Source of the DNA: Streptomyces silaceus
Lineage (GTDB): Bacteria > Actinomycetota > Actinomycetes > Streptomycetales > Streptomycetaceae
Length of the DNA: 44,453 nt
NCBI RefSeq assembly: GCF_001419745.1
Contig: NZ_LIRJ01000019.1
Location: forward strand, 196 to 44,648
Direction: 5' to 3'
In this document: piece by piece, positions 34,795-43,047 of the stretch
How positions within the stretch are numbered: the stretch's first letter is position 1
Layout of the letters: the number at the start of each line of letters is the position of its first letter
The notes under the pieces: generated by a model
Database searches by the model: none
Told to the model about the DNA's origin: nothing
What the model saw: only the letters and a program-made list of their open reading frames with translations
Made by a program: the position numbers and the translations under genes

Positions 34795-34874
34795 CGGTCT
34801 CACCCTTTCCTTCGCGGCTCTCCGGCCCGCCGGTCTCCCGCCGGCGGAGCAGGCTCGGCCTTCTGTGCGAATTC

Positions 34875-34900
34875 CAGGTCTCTGCAATTGCAGGGACCTG
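34875..34900. promoter_or_regulatory. 26-bp near-perfect palindrome in the divergent DUF397/ATPase promoter
   Basis: Left arm CAGGTCTCTGCAA and right arm TTGCAGGGACCTG pair at 12 of 13 positions, centred at 34887/34888. It sits between the divergent DUF397 and HATPase genes, 81 bp from one start and 89 bp from the other. This is a strong candidate operator, most likely for the XRE regulator at 33554. Confidence 0.7.
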
Positions 34901-34988
34901 CTTGCCGTAACGAGCGTTCGACCGGAATAGTGACGGCAGTGACAGCACGTCGTGCGCCACGCACGGCAACGCTTTCGGGGGACGGACG

Positions 34989-35534
34989 ATGACGCCGCTT
35001 CACAACGACACCCTCTGGCCGGACCGCCGACTCGCCCCGCCCGCAGGCGCAGAGGCGCCGTTGTTCCTCGGCGAGCCCCTGGCCACCACCACGAACCTCG
35101 CCGTCGACGCCGGCTTCGGCAGCACCCCCTTCGCCGCCCGGAGCATTCCCGCCACCACCGAATGCTGCTACGTCGCACGGCAGTTCACGCGGAGCGTCCT
35201 GCGGCGGTGGAACCTTCAGGGGGTCAGCGACGACACCGTGCAGATCGCCTCCGAACTCGTCGCCAACGCCGTGCGCCACGGCCGCCGCCGCAGTGTCGCG
35301 GACACCGGGCTGACCGGCGTGTGGCTCGCCCTCGCCCCCCGTCCCCACACGCTCCTGTGCGTCGTCCGCGACTCCAGCCGCCGCCGCCCCCAGTACGCGC
35401 CGCCGGCCCCGCTGGCCGAGCGCAACCGCGGACTCCCCATCGTCGAGGCGCTCGCGGCCAGTTGGGGCTGGACCACGGACGCGGACGCGCAGGGCAAGAC
35501 CGTGTGGGCGCGGGTGGCGCTCCCCGACGCCTAG
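34989..35534 (+). CDS. HATPase_c (anti-sigma-like) ATP-binding protein, AbaA-triad type
   Basis: A 181-residue protein with a GHKL/HATPase fold. The N-box is IASELVANAVRHG, the G1-like segment is CVVRDSSRRRPQY (the usual DxGxG Asp is present as RDSS), and the C-terminal strand is GLPIVEALAASWGW. Similar short ATPases are anti-sigma-factor-like and often lie beside XRE-DUF5753 and DUF397 genes in Streptomyces. GGGGGACGG precedes the ATG. The N-terminal 50 residues are unconserved. Confidence 0.88.
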   Translation: MTPLHNDTLWPDRRLAPPAGAEAPLFLGEPLATTTNLAVDAGFGSTPFAARSIPATTECCYVARQFTRSVLRRWNLQGVSDDTVQIASELVANAVRHGRRRSVADTGLTGVWLALAPRPHTLLCVVRDSSRRRPQYAPPAPLAERNRGLPIVEALAASWGWTTDADAQGKTVWARVALPDA

Positions 35535-35565
35535 GGCGCGCCTCGGCTGGCACACAGGGCGTACG

Positions 35566-36411
35566 TCAGTCGCCGCCCGCCTCCCGATGGGCCGACGGCG
35601 AGTGGCCCACCGCGCGTCTGAACCGCGTCGAGAAGTACAGCGGGTCCCGGTATCCGACCTGGCGGGCGACCTCGCGGACCGTGAGCGAGGACAGCGTCAG
35701 GAGACGGCACGCCACCTCCATGCGCCGTTCCTCCACGTACGCCATGACGCTCGTCCCGAACCGTGCCCTGAACAGCCGGGAGAGCCGGGACGCGGACAGC
35801 CCCGCGACGCGCGCGAGGGAGCGTACGGTGTGCGGGTCGGCCAGACGGTCGCTCAGGTGCTCGAGGACGGCCAGGAGACGGGGATCGGTGCGGTCGCCGC
35901 GCGGGTTCTGCGTGTCGCACCACAGCAGCGCCTCTTCCACCGCGTTGATCCCGAAGAGCGCGGAGTTCGGCAACGCGCTGTTGCTCAGGGACACCGCGCG
36001 GGTCAGCGCCGCCGTGACGCGCTCGGCGAGCGGGTCGGGCAGGAGCACCCGCCCCACGCCCGGCGCGACGCGGGGCCAGTCGGGGAGGGCGGGCCACTCG
36101 GGGCGCGGCCGGACGTGGGCCCAGAGCAGGAGCCAGTCGCCCGTGGCGGCGTCGGTGCCGTAGTCGTGGGGCGTTCCCGGCGCGATCGCGACGAAGGAGC
36201 GGCCGTCGGCGTGCACGTCGGCCGCGCCCGCGCTCCTGATCCTGCCGCGTCCCCGGCAGGTGAACATCAGGAGCCAGTCCTCCGTGCCGCCATGCCGCAC
36301 GGTCCGGTAGGTACGCCCGGCCGCGAGCCGGCCCGCGACGATCCGGTTGCCGGCCGTGGCGACGACTTCCGGACGAACCCGTGCCCCGCGTCCCGCGGCA
36401 GCATCTCCCAT
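35566..36411 (-). CDS. AraC-family regulator
   Basis: A 281-residue regulator with an N-terminal cupin-type sensing domain (HGGTEDWLLMFTCRGRG, VAIAPGTPHDYGTD) and a C-terminal double HTH (VRSLARVAGLSASRLSRLFR, TVREVARQVGYRDPLYFSTR). The start at ATG 36411 has GAGGA 7 bp upstream. It diverges from a phytanoyl-CoA-dioxygenase-family gene, a common Streptomyces pairing in which the AraC protein controls the dioxygenase. Since that target is now broken, this regulator may be a leftover. Confidence 0.92.
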   Translation of the reverse strand: MGDAAAGRGARVRPEVVATAGNRIVAGRLAAGRTYRTVRHGGTEDWLLMFTCRGRGRIRSAGAADVHADGRSFVAIAPGTPHDYGTDAATGDWLLLWAHVRPRPEWPALPDWPRVAPGVGRVLLPDPLAERVTAALTRAVSLSNSALPNSALFGINAVEEALLWCDTQNPRGDRTDPRLLAVLEHLSDRLADPHTVRSLARVAGLSASRLSRLFRARFGTSVMAYVEERRMEVACRLLTLSSLTVREVARQVGYRDPLYFSTRFRRAVGHSPSAHREAGGD

Positions 36412-36458
36412 GTGAAGTCCTCGAAGTCCGATTCCCGGCCGAGGGGCCGCTGAACACG

Positions 36459-36986
36459 ATGGAGAACATGACACTTCACGCAGCACAGGCATCGCAACGG
36501 CCCCGATCGGCCGCGGCGCGGGCCGGTCGCTACGCGGCCGACGGCGTCGTCCGGGTGGACGGCCTCCTGCCCACGTCCGAAGTCGACCTCATCCGCGCCG
36601 CGTTCATGGACCAGGTCGTACGCGACCGGCACGGCCTGGCCGCGCGGGACGGCCTCGCCGAGGACGACGTCCAGTCGCGCTACCCGCGGTTCATGCAGCC
36701 GCACCGGCGTCCCGGCCTTCCGGTCGGCGTGATCGCCCGCCGGCTCATGACCGACCGCCGTGTCCTGGACGTCGTCACCGAACTGATCGGCCCGGCCTTC
36801 GGCGCACATTCGATGTTCTACTTCAAGCCGCCCACGGCACGCGGCCAGGCACCGCACCAGCACAACTACTTCCTCCGCGCCCACCCGGAGACGTGTCTCG
36901 CCGTCTGGATCGCCGTCGACGCGGCCCCTGCGGTGACGGCTGGGCGGGTGGGGCGGAGTGAGCGAACGAGCAATGGATGTGACTGA
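36459..36986 (+). pseudogene. Truncated phytanoyl-CoA dioxygenase (PhyH) family gene
   Basis: The frame gives a PhyH-like N-terminal half: DGVVRVDGLLPTSEVDLIRA, FGAHSMFYFKPPTARGQAPH, and NYFLRAHPETCLAVWIAVDA. It then breaks into an unrelated 18-residue Arg/Gly tail ending at 36986. Full-length relatives continue to about 270-300 residues with the distal iron-binding His. In addition, the Fe(II) motif, normally HxD in HQDNYFL, reads HQHNYFL. With both a lost ligand and a lost second half, it is judged non-functional. The break is near 36927. ATG 36459 is used; 36468 is an alternative. Confidence 0.82.
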
Positions 36987-37103
36987 AACCGTGCCTCTCT
37001 ATACGTCATGTGACGCATTGACCCCACAGCCTCGTCCCGGTTGCATGCATGTGGGCCTCCGGTGGGGAACCGGAGGAGAGACCGTGTCCTGCATGGGGGG
37101 AAA

Positions 37104-38216
37104 ATGAGGGGAAAGATCAACTGGCGCACCACCAGACGGGTGCGGGTCGCCCTGAGCGCGGCGGTCGTGGCCTGCGCGGTCACGGCGGTGCTGCCCACGG
37201 CGGCCTCGGCCGATCCGGCGGGTGCCACGGTGGACGCCGGATCCAGTGTCGAGCGCATCAGTGTCGCGGCCGACGGCACCCAGGGCGACGACAACTCCTC
37301 CGGCGCCTCGATCACGCCCGACGGCCGCCACGTCGTCTTCGCGTCGTCGGCGAGGAACCTCACACCCGACGAGACGACCGGCGGCGACAAGGTGTTCGTC
37401 CGCGACCAGGGGACGGGCCAGACCCAGCGGATGGGGCACCTGACCCCGCTGGAGCCCCCGGTCATCAGCGGTGACGGGAAGTACATCGCCTATCCGGTGC
37501 AGTGGATGACCGGCGACCGGATCCGCCACTACCAGGTGAGCACCGGAAGGACGATCACCGGCAACTGCTCGCTCTTCACGTGCAACCAGCCGTCGCTGAG
37601 CACGGACGGCCGCTACACCGCCCACAACAGCATCTCCTACCGGCAGCAGACGTACGGCCAGCGCGTTCAGGTCGAGGACTCGCAGACCGGCACCATGGCT
37701 ACCGTCGCGACCTTCGACCACACCGTTCAGTCCCGGCCGTTCATCAGCGGCGACGGCCGCTATGTCGCCTACCAGAACGGCAAGACGAAGGACGTCTTCG
37801 TGTGGGACCGGACCGACGGCAGCACCTCCGCACCGCTGGAGGGTCCGGCCAAGGAGGCGACGCTCGTCCACCTCAGCGACGACGGCAGCAAGGTCGTCTA
37901 CCTCTCGGGTTCCGACACCTACGTCCACGACGTGAGCACGGGCACCGCCCAACTGGTGCCGAACGCAAAGGGCGTGGCCATCGATCCGACCGGCCGCCAT
38001 CTGCTGTACGCCCCGAACGGCACGAGCGGGCCCTCGCTCGTGCTGCGCGACCTGCAGACGGGCGCCGACGAGACCGTCTCGGACCAGCCCGCCACGGCCG
38101 GCCCCGACGCGGTCAGCGCGGACGGTCGTGACGTGACCTTCCACTCCACGGCCGACGACATCGTGCCCGGCGACACCAACGGCAAGTCGGACGTCTTCGT
38201 CCGCCACTTCTCCTGA
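37104..38216 (+). CDS. Secreted TolB-like beta-propeller protein
   Basis: A 370-residue exported protein. A Sec signal peptide (basic start, VALSAAVVACAVTAVLP, cleavage near TAASA-DP) is followed by seven PD40-type repeats, recognisable as ITPDGRHVVFAS, ISGDGKYIAYPV, LSTDGRYTAHNS, ISGDGRYVAYQN, LSDDGSKVVYLS, IDPTGRHLLYAP and VSADGRDVTFHS. Seven repeats fit one complete propeller. Role unknown; probably extracellular binding. The chosen ATG (37104) gives the shortest normal signal peptide. Confidence 0.87.
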   Translation: MRGKINWRTTRRVRVALSAAVVACAVTAVLPTAASADPAGATVDAGSSVERISVAADGTQGDDNSSGASITPDGRHVVFASSARNLTPDETTGGDKVFVRDQGTGQTQRMGHLTPLEPPVISGDGKYIAYPVQWMTGDRIRHYQVSTGRTITGNCSLFTCNQPSLSTDGRYTAHNSISYRQQTYGQRVQVEDSQTGTMATVATFDHTVQSRPFISGDGRYVAYQNGKTKDVFVWDRTDGSTSAPLEGPAKEATLVHLSDDGSKVVYLSGSDTYVHDVSTGTAQLVPNAKGVAIDPTGRHLLYAPNGTSGPSLVLRDLQTGADETVSDQPATAGPDAVSADGRDVTFHSTADDIVPGDTNGKSDVFVRHFS

Positions 38217-38223
38217 CCGTCCG

Positions 38224-38252
38224 GGGTGCCGCGCTCCCCGGGCGCGGCACCC
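38224..38252 (+). terminator. Hairpin terminator after the beta-propeller gene
   Basis: GGGTGCCGCGC pairs perfectly with GCGCGGCACCC (11 bp, 7-nt loop), 7 bp after the stop codon. Confidence 0.8.
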
Positions 38253-38366
38253 GCGGGAGACGGCGGTCGCGATCCGTCGGTTCATGGACGCCGAGGACCT
38301 TGCCGATCCGGCCGGGTGGATCAATAATCCATGATCACCACGTACGGACAGACAGGACAATGAGAC

Positions 38367-38579
38367 ATGACCGAGCCGGTCAAGGGCCCTGCCAGCTATT
38401 TCCCCTCGATCGAGAAGAAGTACGGCCGCCCGATCGCGGAGTGGAAGGAGATGATCCGCTCCTCGCCCCTGACCAAGCACATGGAACTCGTCTCCTGGCT
38501 GAAGACGGACCACGGCCTCGGTCACGGCCACGCCAACGCCCTGGTGGCGCACACCCTGGCGGAGGACAGCGGCAAGTGA
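38367..38579 (+). CDS. DUF4287 domain protein
   Basis: A 70-residue protein matching DUF4287: GPASYFPSIEKKYGRPIAEW, LTKHMELVSWLKTDHGLGHG, HANALVAHTLAEDSGK. Small, soluble, common in actinobacteria, function unknown. It converges with the NB-ARC gene, whose stop lies 37 bp away. Confidence 0.93.
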   Translation: MTEPVKGPASYFPSIEKKYGRPIAEWKEMIRSSPLTKHMELVSWLKTDHGLGHGHANALVAHTLAEDSGK

Positions 38580-38616
38580 ACCGCCTCCGCACCGGCCGGC
38601 GGGGCCGGCCGCGGAG

Positions 38617-41412
38617 TCAGTCGGGCTTGTCCGCGGCCTCCGTCGTGGCGGCCCCGATGCGGTTGTAGATGCGGGCGGCCCGCCGCAGGTCGGCCATCGC
38701 GGCCTCCAGATCGCCCATCAGGACCTGGCTGCGCGCCGCGCCCTCCAGCGCGGTGGCCTCGTCCAGCGGGCTGCCCGCCTCGCGCGCGAGTTCGAGGGCC
38801 CTGCGATGCGCGGCCAGCCCCTCCCCGGCACCCGACGCGGTGGTCAGGAGGGTCCCCAGGCTGTTCCACACCTCGGCCTCGCCCTGGGGATCCCCGACGC
38901 TCTGGAAGATGTCGAGGGCCTGGGCGTAGAGGTCGGCCGCGCGCTCGTACTCACCGGCCGCCCAGTGGGTGCGTCCCAGGTCGTGGAGGGCGTTGCAGCG
39001 TCCGTGCGGGTAGCCGATCTCCTCGAACAGCGCCAGGGCGCGCCGGTGCAGGTCCGCGGCCGTCACATGGTCGCCGGTCGCGAAGCGCACGCGCCCCAGG
39101 TTGTTGAGCCCGTTGGCCTGGCCGTGGCGGTCCCGCAGTGCCTCGAACAGCTCCAGCGCGCGCTCGTGGAGGGACGCCGCCTCCGCGTAGTCACCCAGGA
39201 CGAAGTGCACGCGCCCGAGGTTGTTCAGGCCGTTCGACTGGCCGTGGCGGTCGCCCAGTTCCTCGAACAGCGCGAGCCCCCGCTCGTGCAGCGACCTGGC
39301 CACGGGATAGTCCCCGGTCACGAAGCGGACGCGCCCCAGGCCCTGCAGCGCGTTGGCCTGTCCGTGGCGGTCGCCGAGATCCTCGAAGAGCGCGAGCGCC
39401 CGCTCGTGGAAGGCGGCCGCCGCCGTGTAGTCGCCCGTCATGTAGCGGACGAAGCCCAGGCTGAGGTGGGTGTTGCTCTGCCCCCGGCGGTCGCCCAGGG
39501 CGTCGAAGAGCGCGAGGGCGCGTTCGCTGAAGTCGGCCGAGGCCGTGTAGTCCGCCCTCATGTACTGGACGCGGCCCAGGCCGTGGAGGGCGTTGGCCTG
39601 GCCGTGCCGGTCGCCGAGCCCCTCGTACAGCTCCAGAGCCCGCTCGTGGAAGCCGGTCGCCGCCACGTAGTCGTCGGCGATGGCGCGGACGCGGCCCAGG
39701 CCGTGGAGGGCGTCCGCCTGGCCGTGGCGGTCACCGAGCTCCTCGAACAGCGCCAGCGCCCGCTGGTGGAAGCCGGTCGCGACGGCGAAGTCGCCCGTCA
39801 CGTACCGGATGAAGCCCAGCTCGTCGAGGGCGTGCGCCTCGCCGGACAGGTCACCATGGGCCCTCGCCGCCTCGACGGCCCGCTCGTGCAGCGCCACGGC
39901 CTGCGGCCAGGGGCCCTCGCGCAGCAGGAACGGGGCCATGGCCGCGGTCAGCCCGACGACCTCCGCTGCCCGGTCGTGGTCCGCCGCGTGATCGAGGCAG
40001 GCCAGGACGTTGGCCCGCTCGGTACGCAGCCAGGTCAGCGCCCTGGCCGCGCTCGGCAGCTCGGGCGTGCCCGGGGCACGGGCCGAGATGACCTCCTCGG
40101 CCGACTCGACGGTGCGCCGGTAGTACGCGACGAGGCGCGCCACGGCCAGGTCCCGGTCGTCGGCGGGGTCCTCCTCGGCGCAGCGGCGCGCGGCGAACTC
40201 CCGCAGCAGGCCGTGCAGTCCGTATCGGCGGGGCGCGATCTCCTCCAGCAGGTGGTCCGTGTACAGGGCCTCCAGACCGTCGCGTGCCTGGGCGTCGGAG
40301 ATCCCGTCGAGGGCGGCCGCGGCGCGCGCGTCGATGTCCGGCCCGGGGTGCAGACCGAGCCGCCGGAAGAGCCGCCTCCTGGCCGGGGGCAGGTCCCGGT
40401 AGGAGAGCGTGAACGCCGCGTCGACGGCACGCTTGCCGGCCACCAGGTGGGCGAGCCGGTCCGCCGTCGCCGTGAACTCGGCGGCGAGGTCGGCCAAGGT
40501 CCAGGTGGGGCGGTGGGACAGGCGCCCGGCGAGCAGCACGATCGCCAGGGGCAGGCAGCCGCAGAGCTCCACGATGGTGTCGACGACTTCGGTCTCGGCG
40601 TCGTCCTCGCCGGCCTGGGCGGCGGTGGCGTGCGCGGCGCCGTGGGCCGTGGTGGTGCGGTGCGCGAGGCGCATGAACAGCGTTCTGGCCTCGTCGCGGG
40701 TGAGGGTGCGCAGGGACCACGGCTTGCCGCCGTCGAGGGAGACCAGTCTGCTGCGGCTCGTCACGAGCGTGAGGCAGCCCGATCCGCCGGGCAGCAGCGG
40801 CTCGATCTGGTCGCTGTCGGCGGCGTCGTCCAGGACGAGGAGCACCCGCCGCCCGGCCAGTTGGTCGCGCCACAGCCCGCTGCGCCCGTCCAGCGACGTC
40901 GGCAGCCCACGGGGGTCGATGCCGAGGCCCGCCAGCAGCGTGGCGAGGACGTCCACCGGGTCGGCGGGGGCCTGCTCCGGCGCGTGCGCCCGCAGGTCGA
41001 CGAAGAACTGGCCGTCGGGGAACTGGTCGGCGAGGAGGTGCGCCGCGCGCGTCACGAGCGCGGTCTTGCCGACCCCGGCCATGCCGTCGACGGTGTGGAT
41101 CCTCGCCCCGCCCGGCGCGGTCGCCCCCAGAAGTTGTCCCAGCTCCTCGTCGCGTCCCGTGAAGTAGAGGGCGTCCCTGCGCAGTCCGTGGATGACGGAC
41201 GGCCGCACCGGCGCCGCCGCCTCGTGGACATGCGTGGTCCGGTGGACGTCGCGCCCCGCCTGGTTGGCCTCGCCCGCACCCGCCGCGGCGGCCTGCTGCC
41301 GCACCCCCGACAGCTCTCCACCACCTCTCATGGACAGGTGGTCTCCGGCGTCGTGCGCGGACGCGCTGTGGCCGGCACGTGGCGCGGGCTCGCGCTCCCC
41401 GGCACCGGTCAT
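38617..41412 (-). CDS. NB-ARC (STAND) ATPase with about ten TPR repeats
   Basis: A 931-residue protein. The first 65 residues are low-complexity and contain NQAGRDVH (50-57). The NB-ARC core follows: FTGRDEELGQLLG, Walker A GMAGVGKT (110-117), Walker B VLLVLDD (190-196), LTLVTSRSRLVSL, and GCLPLAIVLLAGRLS. An HTH-like winged region and a linker lead to about ten 40-residue TPRs (about 510-915) of the type RALALFEELGDRHGQANAL. It resembles AfsR/SARP-type proteins without the DNA-binding N-terminus. STAND proteins act as ATP-dependent switches that oligomerise on ligand sensing. ATG 41412 overlaps the upstream stop (ATGA). In-frame extension to 41955 runs through the preceding gene and is rejected. 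Confidence 0.9.
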   Translation of the reverse strand: MTGAGEREPAPRAGHSASAHDAGDHLSMRGGGELSGVRQQAAAAGAGEANQAGRDVHRTTHVHEAAAPVRPSVIHGLRRDALYFTGRDEELGQLLGATAPGGARIHTVDGMAGVGKTALVTRAAHLLADQFPDGQFFVDLRAHAPEQAPADPVDVLATLLAGLGIDPRGLPTSLDGRSGLWRDQLAGRRVLLVLDDAADSDQIEPLLPGGSGCLTLVTSRSRLVSLDGGKPWSLRTLTRDEARTLFMRLAHRTTTAHGAAHATAAQAGEDDAETEVVDTIVELCGCLPLAIVLLAGRLSHRPTWTLADLAAEFTATADRLAHLVAGKRAVDAAFTLSYRDLPPARRRLFRRLGLHPGPDIDARAAAALDGISDAQARDGLEALYTDHLLEEIAPRRYGLHGLLREFAARRCAEEDPADDRDLAVARLVAYYRRTVESAEEVISARAPGTPELPSAARALTWLRTERANVLACLDHAADHDRAAEVVGLTAAMAPFLLREGPWPQAVALHERAVEAARAHGDLSGEAHALDELGFIRYVTGDFAVATGFHQRALALFEELGDRHGQADALHGLGRVRAIADDYVAATGFHERALELYEGLGDRHGQANALHGLGRVQYMRADYTASADFSERALALFDALGDRRGQSNTHLSLGFVRYMTGDYTAAAAFHERALALFEDLGDRHGQANALQGLGRVRFVTGDYPVARSLHERGLALFEELGDRHGQSNGLNNLGRVHFVLGDYAEAASLHERALELFEALRDRHGQANGLNNLGRVRFATGDHVTAADLHRRALALFEEIGYPHGRCNALHDLGRTHWAAGEYERAADLYAQALDIFQSVGDPQGEAEVWNSLGTLLTTASGAGEGLAAHRRALELAREAGSPLDEATALEGAARSQVLMGDLEAAMADLRRAARIYNRIGAATTEAADKPD
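38690..39880 (-). repeat. Tandem 120-bp coding repeats (TPR array)
   Basis: The region encodes about ten consecutive 40-residue TPR units and the DNA itself is highly repetitive: elements such as TGGCCGTGGCGGTC and CTCGAACAGCGCCAG recur roughly every 120 bp. The inner units (39100-39800) are most alike, suggesting recent duplication or gene conversion. Copy number may vary between strains. Confidence 0.85.
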
Positions 41413-41831
41413 GGCTCGCTGGGAGGGGTGTAGTGCACGTCCCTGCCGGCCTGGATGCTGGTCCCGCCGGACACCCTCGCCCTCTGCTCGACGGTCGCCG
41501 CGGGACTCGCCCCGGCCTCGCGCGACGCGGGGCCGAGCCGATGGTCCAGAAGGTGTCGCAGCTCGGCGGTCAACACCGTGTCCTGCCCGACCAGTTCGTG
41601 CAGCCGCAGGCGCCACAGGGCGACGAGCGCGGCCTCGATGTCCGCGTCGCCGCGACCGCGGGCGGCCACCACCTGAACTCGGAGCTCGTCGAGCCGCACC
41701 GCGACGGCATCGGCCTGCTCGGGATGCGGCCGACGCCACAACGCGACCACCGCGTCGCGGACGTGTGCCCAGGCATCCGTGGCCATCGCCCCCACCAGAG
41801 CGGTACCCGCCGCCACCGTCACCGGATCCAT
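41409..41831 (-). CDS. Small helical partner protein of the NB-ARC ATPase
   Basis: A 140-residue protein. It opens MDPVTVAAGTALVGAMATDA, then an amphipathic helical region (WAHVRDAVVALWRRPHPEQA, ALVALWRLRLHELVGQ). It ends with VSGGTSIQAGRDVHYTPPSE, where QAGRDVH (127-133) repeats the motif in the N-terminus of the downstream ATPase. The stop overlaps the ATPase start by 4 bp. The pair is therefore co-translated and probably acts together. No catalytic motif is seen. Confidence 0.85.
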   Translation of the reverse strand: MDPVTVAAGTALVGAMATDAWAHVRDAVVALWRRPHPEQADAVAVRLDELRVQVVAARGRGDADIEAALVALWRLRLHELVGQDTVLTAELRHLLDHRLGPASREAGASPAATVEQRARVSGGTSIQAGRDVHYTPPSEP

Positions 41832-41999
41832 CTCCCACCCCCCAGTGGTGCAGCTCCGCTTCCACTGTAGAAGGCCGGGGGAGGGGACGGGAGGACACCG
41901 GAGAAGCCGGACGCGCGGACGGGCTCACCCAGGTCCCGCACGCCTCCCAAGACACCCTCTGGCCAGGGCACAGCCCCGCGTGAGCCGTAGGCTGAACAG

Positions 42000-43001
42000 G
42001 TGGACGACCCGCTGAGCGATCTCCTCTCCCGCGTCCGGGGACGCGGCGCCGTGCTGTCCCGCGCCGCGCACGGGCAGCGGTGGGGCGTCCGGCAGCTGGA
42101 CCCGGCGGCCTCCCTGACCCTGGTGGTTCCGGTACGCGGCACCTGCTGGGTGACCGTGGACGACGAACCGGAACCCGGCGTCACGCCTGTCGACGGCGCC
42201 GAGCGGAAGCCGCTCCTGATCGGCACCGGCGAGGCGGCCCTGATCGCGGGTCCGCGCCCGTACACCCTCGGTCACGCGCCGGACGCCGAGCCGGAACTCG
42301 TCGTGCACGGCCCGGGCCGTTACAGCGACGCCGCCGGGCACCCCAGCGCGGGACCGGAGGTCACCGGCGTACGCACCTGCGGTTACCCGGACCACCCGGG
42401 AACCTCGCTCATCGTCACCGGCTCGTATCCGCACGCCGGAGCCGTCGACGCGCGCCTCCTCCAGGCGCTGCCGTCGCTGCTGCGGGTGCGCTCCGACGAA
42501 CTGCCCCGCCCCGTCGTCGAGTTGCTGACCGAGGAGGTCGCTGTCGCGGCGCCCGGCCAGCAGGCCGTCCTGGACCGGCTCCTCGACCTGACGCTCGTCC
42601 GCGTGCTGCGGGCCGTGTTCGCCCGGCCCGACGCCCCTGCCCCCCGCTGGTGGATGGCCCGCACCGACCCCGTGGCAGGGCCGGCGCTGCGCGCCCTGCA
42701 CGCGCATCCGGAGCGGCCGTGGACCGTGGAGGTTCTGGCGCGCGCCGCCGGGGTGTCCCGGGCGACGCTCGCCCGCCGCTTCGGCGACCTGCTGGGAAGC
42801 TCACCGATGGCCTACCTCGCCGAGTGGCGGATGAGCCTGGCCGCCGACCTTCTCGACGCGCCGGACACGACGCTGGCCGCGGCGGCACGAGCGGTCGGCT
42901 ACCGCGACGAGTTCGCCTTCTCCACCGCGTTCAAGCGCCACCGGGGCACCACCCCCACCGAGCACCGTGCCCGGACGGGCGGACGGAGTGATGCCGGGTG
43001 A
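42000..43001 (+). CDS. AraC-family regulator with AraC_binding-6-type sensor
   Basis: A 333-residue regulator. The N-terminal cupin-like sensor has LTLVVPVRGTCWVTV and GEAALIAGPRPYTLG. The C-terminal HTH pair is WTVEVLARAAGVSRATLARR and TTLAAAARAVGYRDEFAFST, followed by FKRHRGTTPTEHR. It starts at GTG 42000 with no evident ribosome binding site, so a short-leader or leaderless mRNA is possible. It converges with an NmrA-like reductase gene 46 bp away. Such AraC/oxidoreductase pairs are frequent, and regulation of that gene is an inference. Confidence 0.92.
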   Translation: MDDPLSDLLSRVRGRGAVLSRAAHGQRWGVRQLDPAASLTLVVPVRGTCWVTVDDEPEPGVTPVDGAERKPLLIGTGEAALIAGPRPYTLGHAPDAEPELVVHGPGRYSDAAGHPSAGPEVTGVRTCGYPDHPGTSLIVTGSYPHAGAVDARLLQALPSLLRVRSDELPRPVVELLTEEVAVAAPGQQAVLDRLLDLTLVRVLRAVFARPDAPAPRWWMARTDPVAGPALRALHAHPERPWTVEVLARAAGVSRATLARRFGDLLGSSPMAYLAEWRMSLAADLLDAPDTTLAAAARAVGYRDEFAFSTAFKRHRGTTPTEHRARTGGRSDAG

Positions 43002-43047
43002 GGGGCGGCGAGCCCTCGTGACCGGGGCGGGCGGGGACCCGGCGGAC

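Noticed and set aside
38690..39880. Regular 120-bp repeats as a possible CRISPR or minisatellite array
   Set aside because: They are coding TPR units of the NB-ARC protein, with no unique spacers.
41413..41955. N-terminal extension of the NB-ARC gene to 41955
   Set aside because: It would fully overlap the 140-residue gene in another frame. The extension is low-complexity, and the ATGA junction supports the start at 41412.
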